Of a stretch of 64,000 nt of DNA, positions 42,832 through 53,352 are shown piece by piece. The stretch comes from CAZTGB01 sp964612965 (GTDB taxonomy: Bacteria > Patescibacteriota > Microgenomatia > UBA8517): positions 1 to 64,000 of the forward strand of contig CAZTGB010000004.1 of assembly GCA_964612965.1 (NCBI GenBank), given 5' to 3'. The notes under the pieces are model-generated. The model had not been told where the DNA came from, did not search any database, and worked only from the letters and a program-made list of their open reading frames with translations. Made by a program: the position numbers and the translations under genes. Each line of letters begins with the position of its first letter. Position 1 is the stretch's first letter.

Positions 42832-44104
42832 TTTTCGAAAGTTTGAAAAAATACCAAGTAGAAGTAATTGCTATAAATATTTGCCCCATCAATACTACCA
42901 AGCTTGTTCCAAGTATTGAATACTTAGGGATAAGAACCATAGAGAGAAGTGAGATTAAAACAGCATGTGATATGCCTATGTAAAAAAAGAATTGAGGTTT
43001 ACTTGAATAATAGATAATGCTATCGCGAATTGGAGAAGTTGAGAAAAATATTGCCATCGAAATGAGTAGTACAACAAACGGAACAAATGCACTGTTAAAT
43101 TTCTCACCTGCAAATTTAAAAACAAACTGACCAAGTATTACTAATATTATTGATGAAATAATAGCTAAAACCGAAGTTAAAAGAACGGATTTCATTGTGT
43201 AGGTAAGATTCTTCTCTTTAGTATTAAGCGATGCAAATTTAGGTGAGGTTACAGCACCAATTGCCCCCGTTAATTGAGGCAGAATTTGAGACACTTGGGC
43301 AGCTAAGCCGTATACTCCAAGGGAGGATAAATTTAAGTATCTTGCTGTGAAGTAAACCTCCAAACGGGATCCAACTGTAGCTACTAATACAAAAGCTGTA
43401 ATCCATTTATTAAAATGGAAAAGTTCTGGCAAGTAAGCCAAAGATCCCTTGGCAAATAGAAATCTTTTGTTAAGAAACATGAAGGAAAAGAAAAATCCCA
43501 AAAGAGGAAGAATTAAATATAACACTCCCGCTGAATAAGCATTAAGTGACTGAAATCTAAATAGAAGTAAAACCATCAAAAGTCTTATCAGGTTTGTTCC
43601 TATAAAAAGCCCCCCCCATAAAAAATACTTTTCAAGAGCCTGGGAAAGTGAAGTTGAGAAAGAAAAAAGAATTTGAGTTAAAACTCCCAACCCAATCAAA
43701 ACAACAATAGAAGTTAACTCCGGCTTACCCAAAACCAAGGATGAAATACTACCTGAGAAAATAAATACCAAGAAAAATACTGTAAGGCCTGAAAGAAACT
43801 TAATACCGAGCGAAAGCTTTATAAGTTTATTTTGAATCTCAGGACTATCCTTATATTTGGGAATAAATCTGACTATTCCCTGATCGCTCCCCAAATCAAT
43901 TATTCCAGTTAAAAGTGCTATCGAGGTAGTAAGAATAGTAAATACACCAAATTCTGAGGAACCCAAAAATCTCGCTAAAAGAAAATAAAAAACTGCTCCC
44001 AATACTCCGTTAATTGCCGTGCTGACCAAAGTAATAGAAGAGTGGCGAAATGTTCTTGTTAAGAAGATTTCGCGAGCTACCGACCCAACGTCCTTTTTCT
44101 CCAT
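42824..44104 (-). CDS. Wzx-like polysaccharide flippase
   Basis: A polytopic membrane protein of about 426 aa with twelve to fourteen helices (polysaccharide biosynthesis/MVF superfamily). FLLARFLGSSEFGVFTIL and DLGSDQGIVRFIPKY near the N-terminus are typical. It would move lipid-linked oligosaccharides to the outer face. A TTG at 44122 is in frame, but the ATG at 44104 is preferred. It overlaps the large membrane protein gene upstream by 28 nt. Confidence 0.9.
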   Translation of the reverse strand: MEKKDVGSVAREIFLTRTFRHSSITLVSTAINGVLGAVFYFLLARFLGSSEFGVFTILTTSIALLTGIIDLGSDQGIVRFIPKYKDSPEIQNKLIKLSLGIKFLSGLTVFFLVFIFSGSISSLVLGKPELTSIVVLIGLGVLTQILFSFSTSLSQALEKYFLWGGLFIGTNLIRLLMVLLLFRFQSLNAYSAGVLYLILPLLGFFFSFMFLNKRFLFAKGSLAYLPELFHFNKWITAFVLVATVGSRLEVYFTARYLNLSSLGVYGLAAQVSQILPQLTGAIGAVTSPKFASLNTKEKNLTYTMKSVLLTSVLAIISSIILVILGQFVFKFAGEKFNSAFVPFVVLLISMAIFFSTSPIRDSIIYYSSKPQFFFYIGISHAVLISLLSMVLIPKYSILGTSLVVLMGQIFIAITSTWYFFKLSKNE

Positions 44105-46845
44105 ACCAAGATTATTATACAAGAAGTTAAAGTAATAGCACTCACAATAAGGCCCGGGACAACATATTTTTGAGGGGTAAAGTAAAGGTCGTACTCACCG
44201 TCCCCCTCAATCCAAAACCCGTTAATCAAACTATACAATTTATATCCTTTTTGAGAGTTTAATTCCCAGCCAGAGTCAAACGTCTCAGAAAAGAATAGTG
44301 TGGTAGGCGCAGATAATCCTTCCACTTTAACTTTATAGTGGGTAGGTGCAAGGGTCTGATAAGATATCTTAGCTGTGTTTTCTCCGATTAGTAGGTTTCT
44401 TTTTCCAATTGTTCCAAGTTTTTGCCACTCTATTATTTTCCCATCCCTCATAAGTGCTTCCGTTTTTTGATTTATATCTCTTTCCTGCTCAGGCGATACA
44501 ACAACCAAGGAATTAACAATATTGATGTCTCCCTTTGTTTTAATTGTTAAATCACCATCTGCTGGAATTTCTCCAATTCTTATCCAGTGAAAATCAGCCT
44601 TATCATACTTGTAGAATCTATCAGGAACTTCGCTATTGCCTGTTAACTTAATTGTTACGATTTCAGGATCCATAAGCTCAGTATTAATACTGCCTATCAA
44701 ATTGCCATCTTGATAGAAACTGACTTCCCCGCTTTTAGAGCTTTGCATTACTCGGGCGAAGAGAATATCTCCTTTAGTAAGACTGGGCGATTCAACTTCC
44801 AATTGTCTCTCACCTTCTGCGATTGCCCAACCTCCGCCATAATCAAAATCCAAATTATCGATTCCATACTTTTGCTGCAAAAAGTCGCGTGTCCAAACCA
44901 AATCAACAGCTTCTCTCTTCCACCAACCAGACCCATTAGGAGAAAAATCTAAATTAACACTTGGAAAGATAAATTTATCCAAGCTCAAAAAAGAAATAGC
45001 TAAGTCAGTTAAGTTTTTATCATTCAAAATTATCTTTGCACCTGCAGTTTTATCTATTTGATTGATTACCCCACTACTCTCTTCTGCAAAAATGAATGCG
45101 TTATTTGCAAATTTCGCACCCAGTTCTTTGATCTCTGAATAGATTCTATCTGATCCAACCACAAAGTAAGTGTTTTGAGAAAGGAAAAGTTTATCTTTAC
45201 TATTTATTGTCCTAAAAACAGGAATTGGGATATCTGAAATTTTTTCTGAAATCCAGGGAAGTGATCCTATTTGATCTAAGAATGTATTGTAATAATCCAC
45301 TTTTTCCTGAGACATATCATCTCGTTTCGGGTCAAAATATGGGTAGGCTACATATTTGATGCCTGCTATATCAAATAGTTCCCCCATATAATTTCCCTCT
45401 CTAATAAAATTCTGTGTTTCGTAGGTTCCAACAGTGCTAATTGCAAATGGTCGAAGTGCTTCAAGTCGACTTGCCTCAAGTGAAACATGTAAGCGCGAGG
45501 CGTATCCCAAAGGTGGCCTTGAAGATATCCAAAGAACTCTTCCAAAGCTTTTATCTTCCTCAAATATTTTACTCACCACTGAATATTCCTTTTCATGTCT
45601 TGGGATAGAAAATGTCCCAGTCATTTTATTTGTGTAAACGGGATATGAAAGAAATATAAAATACCCTACAATTAAACCAGAAAATATCAGTTTAAACCTA
45701 GAATACTTTCTAATAATCGAATCAATACTAAATGCAATAAGAACTGAATAAGAAAGGGCAACTAAAAAGAAGAATTTAGTCGAATCCCTAAAAAGCGAAA
45801 ATCCCGGAACATGTGTAAAAAGCCAAGTGTAAATATCAGAAAATGGAGGACTGTTTCCTTTCGACAAAAAGATAGAAATAACGGCAACAATTGTCCAAAA
45901 CCAAACACGTTTATTTTTCCACTCTAAAACTGGTGCCAAAAAAACTAATATGGGAATTAAAAGAAATTCTTTTCTGAAAGGGGGGATTTTGCCGAAGACA
46001 TTTTCATACCAATGAGGTTGTAATAAAGTCAGTGAGTGTTTAAGTTGTGTAAAACTCAAGTTTGAAACTTTCGTGAGATCTGAGAACTTTTCATTTGAAA
46101 CAGGATTTATACTCAACGGAATTAACCAATAAGCATTAAGACAGATAAACATAACAACTATTACAAAAGAGCTTCTTACCCACTCCCAAACCCAATAAGC
46201 CCAGCGACTTTTAGGTTGATCAATAAAGCCATAAAAAAATCTAACAGCAAGTAAAATTGATAATACATAAGTAAACCTTAAATCTAATATTCCCAGCACC
46301 CAAAAGGACAAACCTGCAAATATTTTTTTATCAATTCCACCTCCAATTGATTTTTGAAAGATTAAAAAAGCAGCAGGGAACCATGCAAAAGCTAACCCTA
46401 TAGCCAATTGACCTCCATCAATTAATAACAAAATATATGTGTTAGATAAATAAAAGAGAGCAGTAATAAACTTTGAAACTTTTGAAAGTTTTAATTCTTC
46501 AAGGAGATTCCAAATACTTATTACACCAACCAAAATTGTGGGTACCACCAACATAACTCTTTCCAAGACTGTAATACCCAGTCCAAAATTCGCAAAAATT
46601 CCTGCCACAAAATCTACTAACCAAGACCAGAGAGAATACACAGAATATCCTCCAAATCCCACAGAGCCTCTAAAAAACCAAACTCTTGGAATGTCGAACT
46701 GTATTTTTAAATCATCCAATGAAATTATTGGGAAGTCATTAGCAACACGCGGGCCAAAAAGCCACCACTTCCAATAAATAGCTGTAATAATGATCACCAA
46801 AAAAATAATATATTTATCCGAGAAAATTCTTAATAATTTATTCAT
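44077..46845 (-). CDS. large YfhO/GT-C-like membrane protein (paralogue 1)
   Basis: A 922-aa protein: an N-terminal half with about twelve membrane helices, a large extracellular beta-rich part (about residues 420-890) and a last helix (about 893-915). Landmarks are FLSKGNSPPFSDIYTWLF then FSLFRDSTKFFFL in the membrane part, and a C-terminal FDSGWELNSQKG/YDLYFTPQK segment like YfhO C-termini. The same motifs recur in the genes at 48764 and 60434. The role is probably transfer or decoration of glycans outside the cell. Confidence 0.75.
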   Translation of the reverse strand: MNKLLRIFSDKYIIFLVIIITAIYWKWWLFGPRVANDFPIISLDDLKIQFDIPRVWFFRGSVGFGGYSVYSLWSWLVDFVAGIFANFGLGITVLERVMLVVPTILVGVISIWNLLEELKLSKVSKFITALFYLSNTYILLLIDGGQLAIGLAFAWFPAAFLIFQKSIGGGIDKKIFAGLSFWVLGILDLRFTYVLSILLAVRFFYGFIDQPKSRWAYWVWEWVRSSFVIVVMFICLNAYWLIPLSINPVSNEKFSDLTKVSNLSFTQLKHSLTLLQPHWYENVFGKIPPFRKEFLLIPILVFLAPVLEWKNKRVWFWTIVAVISIFLSKGNSPPFSDIYTWLFTHVPGFSLFRDSTKFFFLVALSYSVLIAFSIDSIIRKYSRFKLIFSGLIVGYFIFLSYPVYTNKMTGTFSIPRHEKEYSVVSKIFEEDKSFGRVLWISSRPPLGYASRLHVSLEASRLEALRPFAISTVGTYETQNFIREGNYMGELFDIAGIKYVAYPYFDPKRDDMSQEKVDYYNTFLDQIGSLPWISEKISDIPIPVFRTINSKDKLFLSQNTYFVVGSDRIYSEIKELGAKFANNAFIFAEESSGVINQIDKTAGAKIILNDKNLTDLAISFLSLDKFIFPSVNLDFSPNGSGWWKREAVDLVWTRDFLQQKYGIDNLDFDYGGGWAIAEGERQLEVESPSLTKGDILFARVMQSSKSGEVSFYQDGNLIGSINTELMDPEIVTIKLTGNSEVPDRFYKYDKADFHWIRIGEIPADGDLTIKTKGDINIVNSLVVVSPEQERDINQKTEALMRDGKIIEWQKLGTIGKRNLLIGENTAKISYQTLAPTHYKVKVEGLSAPTTLFFSETFDSGWELNSQKGYKLYSLINGFWIEGDGEYDLYFTPQKYVVPGLIVSAITLTSCIIILVWRKRTLGR

Positions 46846-46853
46846 GAATCAAT

Positions 46854-46899
46854 TTAAAAGCGGTGTATAATTCATATTAAAAGCGGTGTATTATTCATA
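46854..46899 (+). repeat. 23-bp tandem duplication carrying two -10 boxes
   Basis: Units at 46854-46876 and 46877-46899 are identical except one base, which turns TATAAT (46866-46871) into TATTAT (46889-46894). The second box lies 5 nt before the ATG at 46900; the first lies 28 nt before it. Two promoters in series result, the upstream one making a short leader. Confidence 0.85.
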
Positions 46900-48462
46900 A
46901 TGAAAATCATACTTAAAAAAATTTTCCTTTTTATTCTTATTTATTCGATAGTTATCTTACTTTATTACCCTGTTCTTTCAACTTACTTTTCCCACGATGA
47001 TTTTTTTCATTTTAAAGTTAGTATAACAGATGGTAGTTTTGAAAACTTTATCAAGCTCTTTGGGTATTACCCCTTCGATGTAAGAGGGATCGCCTTCTAT
47101 AGACCTATTTTTAGAGAGCTCTTATACAATTCGTTTTATTCTTTTTTTGGTCTAAACCAAATTCCCTTCCGTATCCTTGAGTTTGCAATACACTTTTTTA
47201 ATATCTATCTAGTATTTTTTTTAGTTCAGAAAATATATAAAAATAAAATAATCGCTTTCTTTAGTTCGTTTTTCTTTGGAATTTCTGCTGCTAACGTTTC
47301 CACTTTTTATTATTTAGCCGGTGGAATCCAAACCCAAGGAGCAACTATGTTTATTCTTTTGACATTAATTTTGTTTATTTATTATCTAGACACAAAAAAT
47401 GTTAAATATAAGATATATTCTTTTATAACTTTTTTGTTTGGTTTAGCTTCTCATGAACAGGCTTCCTTAATTCCAATATTAATAATTGGATTAATATTGA
47501 TTAAAACTAATTTTAAAAATCTCTTTAGTAAAATAATAAGTCTCTGGCCATTTTTCTTAGTTGTGGCAATTTATATATTCCTAAACATTAAGGTGATAGG
47601 TTATTCATCAGCTGAAACACAATATAAAATGGTTTTTAACCTTAAAACAACCACTAACACACTGATGTGGTACACCGGTTGGGCATTGGGTGCACCCGAA
47701 ATGCTCATAGATTTCGTTAGACCTGGATTTAAACTTAACCCCAGCTTGATGAAATTTTGGGGAGATTATTTCAAAATTATTTTCCCGACTTTGTTTATAT
47801 CTATTTTCATTATTTCTCTTAATCTCTTAAATATCCTTGTCAATTTTAAAAAGATAATTAAAGATAAACGCTTTTGGTTTTTTCTTTTTTGGTTCCCAAT
47901 AGGAATTCTTCCTGTCCTATTCCTACCTCAACACAAGTCTACTCATTATTTATATCCGTCGCTTCCTGCCTTTTGGATCACAATAGGAATAATTTCATAT
48001 AACAGTTTTTACTANNNNNNNNNNNNNNNNNNNNNNNNNNNNNNNNNNNNNNNNNNNNNNNNNNNNNNNNNNNNNCGTTATAAATACATCTCGTTATTCC
48101 TATCAATAATCCTTATTATTTCACTTTTTGCATTATCTTCAACCTCGGCAGTACTAGGAAAAACAAATTATTGGGCTGCCAATCGTGGAAGATTAGCTGA
48201 AAAAATAATTAAGAACGTTAAATCAAAATATCCCAGTTTGCCAGAGGGATCAGGTATTTATTTCACCAATGACCCTGCTTATCCATATGTAGCCGATGAT
48301 TGGAAAGGAACCTCCAGACAAGCATCTTTTGCACTAAATGGTGAGGACGGCCTACAACTTGTATATAAAGACAGAACCTTGAGGGTGTTTTATGAAGACA
48401 TGAGCGGAATACCTGATGACTTTCCGAAAGATAGAGTTTGGCATTTAGTTGCTCCGTTTTAG
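46900..48462 (+). CDS. GT-C-like polytopic membrane protein
   Basis: About 520 aa with ten or more membrane helices. The first outer loop has YFSHDDFFHFK, an acidic pair suited to GT-C catalysis, and FYRPIFREL follows. The C-terminal segment (about 415-520) is soluble and extracellular. A 61-N gap (48015-48075) removes about twenty residues in the membrane part, and the frame continues after it. The gene is more AT-rich than many neighbours. It faces the minus-strand genes, overlapping the next by 18 nt. Confidence 0.72.
   Translation: MKIILKKIFLFILIYSIVILLYYPVLSTYFSHDDFFHFKVSITDGSFENFIKLFGYYPFDVRGIAFYRPIFRELLYNSFYSFFGLNQIPFRILEFAIHFFNIYLVFFLVQKIYKNKIIAFFSSFFFGISAANVSTFYYLAGGIQTQGATMFILLTLILFIYYLDTKNVKYKIYSFITFLFGLASHEQASLIPILIIGLILIKTNFKNLFSKIISLWPFFLVVAIYIFLNIKVIGYSSAETQYKMVFNLKTTTNTLMWYTGWALGAPEMLIDFVRPGFKLNPSLMKFWGDYFKIIFPTLFISIFIISLNLLNILVNFKKIIKDKRFWFFLFWFPIGILPVLFLPQHKSTHYLYPSLPAFWITIGIISYNSFYXXXXXXXXXXXXXXXXXXXXXRYKYISLFLSIILIISLFALSSTSAVLGKTNYWAANRGRLAEKIIKNVKSKYPSLPEGSGIYFTNDPAYPYVADDWKGTSRQASFALNGEDGLQLVYKDRTLRVFYEDMSGIPDDFPKDRVWHLVAPF
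48015..48075. other. assembly gap (61 N)
   Basis: Run of Ns inside the GT-C-like gene. The frame is open on both sides with the given length. Confidence 0.99.
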
Positions 48463-48771
48463 AGAATAAAAGACTATTAAAACAATTAATATCCCAAATC
48501 CTGTGCTTGCAGCTATCACAGACATTTCCATCAATTTAAATATTTCAAAAATTGAGGATAATATATAAAGTGATCCTATGATTACAAACCAAAAAAATAA
48601 TTTAATCTTTTGGTGTTTAACAATGACAAAAGTTACAACTGTAAATAGTCCAGCCTGTGTCACCAACCACCAGGAATAAGTCAAAAAGCCACTATTTAAA
48701 AACCAAAACAAGATAAAAAGTGACAAAAATACCACAGTTTTTTTACCATATTTAATAGCGTTGTTAATCAT
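48445..48771 (-). CDS. small four-helix membrane protein, unknown
   Basis: A 108-aa hydrophobic protein with three or four membrane helices and basic ends, not recognised. Its ATG lies within the end of the large YfhO/GT-C-like gene (8-nt overlap), so it is co-transcribed with it. Its size and helix number recall small GtrA/EamA-like partners, but no motif proves this. Confidence 0.55.
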   Translation of the reverse strand: MINNAIKYGKKTVVFLSLFILFWFLNSGFLTYSWWLVTQAGLFTVVTFVIVKHQKIKLFFWFVIIGSLYILSSIFEIFKLMEMSVIAASTGFGILIVLIVFYSLKRSN

Positions 48772-51700
48772 TTTGTATTTTCCTAAAAAATCTAAATCCC
48801 AAAATCGTCACAATAAAAGCCCCTATTAATGAAAAGGTAATTCCAATAAATAATCTTTTTTGTGGAACAAACTCTATCTCTACTTTATATTCGCCAGAAG
48901 GCTCGTTTAAATACCAAAGATTTCCATATCCATTTACCAAAAAGTGACTCTTTTCCGATACAACCTTTGTTTTCCCGTCTTTGATCAATGAAAGTTTCCA
49001 TTCAGGATGAAAGGTTGTAAGAAATACTAGCGAAGTTGGATTGTCTAAAACCAGTTTCCCTTCATAGAAAGAGGGGGAGATTTGATTTAGATTTAGCTCT
49101 CTTAGACTACCAACCCCATCCTTGTTATCACTAGTAGATTTTAAGAATATATCATTAACTAAAAGACGCTTAATGGAAATATTTCGTACAACAAAATTAC
49201 TTTCTCTATTGTATATCTGATACGTTTCCTTATTTTGACACACGTTCCAATCAACCAGTACAGCCAAACAATTATTCCATGGCTCCCCATGAATTCTGAC
49301 TATTGCTTCAGTTGTATTAGGTCTCGGTTCAAAAATCATGGATGCAGAATTCCAATGAAAATCATAATTACTTTTATCATATAATTTATCAATAGACATA
49401 TACCTTTCCCCCTTCACATCCCAATCAGAGTTTTGCATTACCTGAAGAGTTGGACCTTGGCCTTTTTTAACCCAATACTCAAAATCAATTCTATAAAGAT
49501 CATTTTTATTAAAATCCTTTAGTTTAAAAGAAAGATCAGAAAAGCCTTGCTTTGGAACGTTAAATTCAAAAGACGGCAGGTTATCTTCCATAATCAACTT
49601 GACTGTTTCATCCAATTTCCAGTCTTGATCATCATTTTCTGGCGCAAGATTAACTGAATCTACTACGTTATAGCTGATCTCGTGGAATCCCTTCTTGAGG
49701 TCTAAAACCCCTAACGATAAAAAGTTCTCTCCCGAATCAGTTTCAAATACCCTCACTTCATTATCTATCTGAAGTGGAATACTTTCCAAATTACCCTGAT
49801 ATAGAGAAGCCTTTTTTGAACCTTCCAATAGTATTTCATAACTACCATCTCTTTGAACATCAAATCTATATACCCTTCGACTGTATTTACTCATACCAAA
49901 CTCTTCCTTCAATTCATAGTAAGGAATCAGTCCAAGTTTTGAAAGTTTGAGCTTCATATTCTCAATGGCATCCTTGTTGTTAATTTCTTCAAGAACTATT
50001 TTTTGCCTTGCCAACATAGTATCCAGTATTAATTTTTCGGTGTTGTCCACCAATCCTCCATTCATTCTTTGTTCTATTATTTCAACAGCACTATTAAATT
50101 TATCAATATAATTAACCATTATTCGATCGGCTAATTTAGCTTTCCCATTTTTAAGTAACGCATGGGATTCAGACAATCTTTTGCCAGCCTGATCTAATTC
50201 TATATAATGGCGATTTAGTGCAGGAGAAGACAAAAGTTGAATTTGTTCCTTTATTAAAATTAAGAAATAAAATGGCGAATCAGGTAAAAACCTAGGTGTT
50301 GGAAGTTCAGCTAACGCATTTTCTTTATAAGCAAGGGGGTGGTCCGGTGTTCCAATAATTTTAGTAGAAGTTGCCGAGAAGTCTAAATTNNNNNNNNNNG
50401 GTTAATAATTCGCCTTCGTTATTATTTGCTGGTGTCACAAAAAATACCGGCCAAGATTTATCCTCATAAATATCAGGCCAAACCGAAAAACCAGTGCTAC
50501 CCCCTGTTAGAACATTAGAAATGTCAGCGGTAAATATATTTGGCGTAAAAAATTTATCATCAACCTCATATACTACTAAATCGCCAAATGTTTCCTTTTT
50601 CCGAATAGATTCCACTTTATCTAGAACCTTTTCAAGTATAATCGGATCATTCAATCCCCTCGCTTTCCAATCAAGATCTTTGTGTAAAACAATATACCTA
50701 ATGCTTAAATTCGAAAGGATATCCACAACTTTTTTTTGATCAGAGTTATTAGATATAAAAACAGTATTTATAGAAGCCAAACTTTGATCCAACTGATCCA
50801 ATCCAAAACCATTAGAAACAGATGGTGTCTCAAATAGGAGAGGGCTGGGCTCTACCCCATTATATCCATATTCCCAGCTATAGGTAATTGCATCGCCCGT
50901 GGCAAATGGTAAATGAAGTATTCTCCCTGATTTTTCTTGGTTTTTAATCCAAAGATCTGACTGTTCGTAAGCCTCTGGAATTGCAACTACAGCTGGTTGA
51001 GATTTACTTCCAAATATTTGTCCCAGCCACATTGGCCACGGATAAACCACGAATTCAAGTATCAAAAGTGTAGAGATCAGAATTAGAGCTAAAGTTTTTT
51101 TATCCAAAAATCTAATCTTTAACCAAAGGTATATTTTTTCAATACCAAGAGGAAAAATAAACGCAACAGCAAAAGGAAAAATGATGCCAAACTTTTCAAA
51201 CGGATTTCGAAAAGCTCCCAAAAGAAAGGATTTACTAAAAGCTAAAAGAAAAGGGTGTCCAAATGGAGCAGCAGTTCCCTTTGAAACAAGTATCGCTATT
51301 AAAAACAATAATATCCAAATATAAAAAGTCCTTTTTTTATCAACCAAAATCGAGTAAATCCCAGCTAAAGTAACCAGAGGAATCGTCCAGGAAATAATCT
51401 GCATTAAAAAATTATCATATCCCAAAACCCAAGCGTTATCTCCAAAAGTATAAAAAGGATTAATTCCTCGGAGTACCATTGGCATGGAACTATGATTACT
51501 TAATGAAAGCAGCGTTGAAATGCTTGAATAAATCGAGTGAACCTGAGCAAACAAAGATGGACCGGTTGTCCAAAAAGGGTAAAGCCACCAAACGTTAACA
51601 ACTAACCAAGAAATAAAAACGAGCATAAAAATTTGTACATTTTTCAAAATGTTGTAAAAATCTCGCTTTTCTAAACTATCCCAAAGCGAATATATAAATA

Positions 51701-52328
51701 TTGGAATCCAAATAACTATCATAAAAGACAGACTGCCATAGATGTACGAAAAAATAAGTGACACAATAAGAAAAGCTGCAAACCAAAAGAAGTTTTTTGT
51801 TTTTGTTATTTTAATGTAAATATATGTAAGTATTGGAATAAGAGCTGCTAGAAAAAATGCAGTATGAACAAACCTGTGCCATACTTGGATCATCATATAG
51901 GGGTTCAACATATAAAAAATTGCAGCAATTAGGGCTAAAGTTTTTGATTTTTTAGGGAGCATTACCTCAAGAAATAAAAAATACATCCCCGCCCCCATGA
52001 TAAAGAGTAGGGCTCCAAAAAGAAGCGATTGTGTTGTAACTGCGGTCATTCCAACAATATCTAAAAGAGATAAAACAAAATATAATGGGATTGCGGTTAG
52101 AGCAGAAGGATAAGGGAACCCTGGAGCATGCACATCCCACCACATATTCTTTATAACAGAAAGAAGACGTATGGGATTATATGTGGGAAGGCCCACATCT
52201 CCACCTCCATACATTAAACCATATCGAAACCAACTAGCAATTAATACAACAGAAATCAAAAATAAAATACCCAATGGTAAAGAATGGTACGGAATCCTCT
52301 CTAGAAGATTATTTAGTTTTTTTAACAT
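48764..52328 (-). CDS. large YfhO/GT-C-like membrane protein (paralogue 2), split by a gap
   Basis: Best read as one gene of about 1,180 aa. The part 50400-52328 gives the membrane half (about twelve helices, with LVSKGTAAPFGHPF and FRNPFEKFGIIF); the part 48764-50389 gives an extracellular beta-rich region, the FHPEWKLSLIKDG segment and a last helix. With the 10 Ns removed, E-L-L-T runs straight into N-L-D-F-S in frame; with them the frame breaks. The apparent start at 50233 is a TTG within an open frame, so it is not a real start. Function as for paralogue 1. Confidence 0.78.
50390..50399. other. assembly gap (10 N) that breaks a reading frame
   Basis: Deleting the Ns joins the two flanking open frames in phase, so the true gap is zero or a multiple of three bases. 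Confidence 0.99.
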
Positions 52329-52998
52329 TCATCTTCTTATATGCTACGAAAACATAATCGGCAAATGACTGATCCCAATAATATAAAAGTGAAATTAAAA
52401 TATTAACCATGAAAAGAAATTTCTTAATCAAATCAAACTTAACTCTGTGGACCAATCCGGTCTCTCCTAAAAGTGACTTTCTTCCATATTTCAAGGTTTT
52501 ATAACCCAGCTTCTTAAAATCGTTGGGGTAAAAATGAGACAAATGAAGTTGAAGGTGATTACCATCAACAGGTGGATGATACATTTCACCTATTGGTGTA
52601 GCTATAATAACTTGTTTTTTAGCAATCCTTTCCAAATCTCTAATAAATTCCATGGCATCTTTTTCCGGCAGATGTTCTATAACATGAGAAGCTATAACAA
52701 CATCAAAACTTTTAGCTGGAAATTTCATCTTCCTAATATCAGATATCACATACTTATCATGAAGTTTAGATTTCCTAGCTTCTTTAATGTATTTTTCAAA
52801 TAAATCTACTCCTACAACATTTTTTGGATTCATAACAATTCTGATTAACCTCATTGGATATCCCTGCCCACAACCAACATCTAAAATACTCTCTGAGGAT
52901 CTATCAATAATTTTACAAATTGGGTCAACTAAAGAATCAAGCCAAAGTTTAATGGGAAATAGAGATTTGTCTAATTTTTTATACAATTTTTTTATCAT
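52309..52998 (-). CDS. class I SAM-dependent methyltransferase
   Basis: A 229-aa protein with SILDVGCGQGYPMRL (SAM motif), VVGVDLF, FDVVIASHVIEHLPEKDA and IATPIGEMYHPPVDGNHLQL. It is clearly paralogous to the methyltransferase domain coded at 53349-54000 (same SLVDP(I/V)C(K/R)IID lead-in and VDGN(H/K)LQLH), suggesting local duplication. A hydrophobic segment near the C-terminus may attach it to the membrane. It overlaps paralogue 2 by 20 nt. Confidence 0.87.
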   Translation of the reverse strand: MIKKLYKKLDKSLFPIKLWLDSLVDPICKIIDRSSESILDVGCGQGYPMRLIRIVMNPKNVVGVDLFEKYIKEARKSKLHDKYVISDIRKMKFPAKSFDVVIASHVIEHLPEKDAMEFIRDLERIAKKQVIIATPIGEMYHPPVDGNHLQLHLSHFYPNDFKKLGYKTLKYGRKSLLGETGLVHRVKFDLIKKFLFMVNILISLLYYWDQSFADYVFVAYKKMNVKKTK

Positions 52999-53010
52999 AA
53001 AACACTTAAG

Positions 53011-53352
53011 CTATGCTGTCTTAATACCAAAACACAACAAAATAAGATTATCTGATTCGTCATTATTGACTACACCATGTATCTCTTTGGGTTCTACAAC
53101 AACACAAACACCCTTCTTTAATTGAACTTCTAATTTCTCCCCTTTTATAAAACCGCTTCCGCTTTCAACAAAAATCACTTCATAAGAATCCTTGTGGCTA
53201 TGATTTGGATCTATCTGCCCTGGTTCTAAAACTGCTAGAGATAAACCCTCAAACTGAGGTATTTCCCCCCTTTTAATTAAAACCCTTTTAACTATTTCTG
53301 GGTTTCTCGAAGTTGGGGAAAAGGGTAAGCTACCCGAATTAATTTCTATCAT
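53011..53352 (-). CDS. small cupin-domain protein
   Basis: A 113-aa single cupin. Motif 1 PNHSHKDSYEVIFVESGSG and motif 2 EPKEIHGVVN supply His ligands for a metal. Small cupins can be isomerases, epimerases or sensors; none of these can be chosen from sequence. It overlaps the stop of the GT2-methyltransferase gene by 4 nt and lies between two related methyltransferases, so a sugar-modifying role is plausible. Confidence 0.82.
   Translation of the reverse strand: MIEINSGSLPFSPTSRNPEIVKRVLIKRGEIPQFEGLSLAVLEPGQIDPNHSHKDSYEVIFVESGSGFIKGEKLEVQLKKGVCVVVEPKEIHGVVNNDESDNLILLCFGIKTA

Noticed and set aside
50200..50233. Independent gene start at 50233 (TTG)
   Set aside because: The frame stays open upstream to the N gap and joins the preceding frame in phase, so it is an internal codon.
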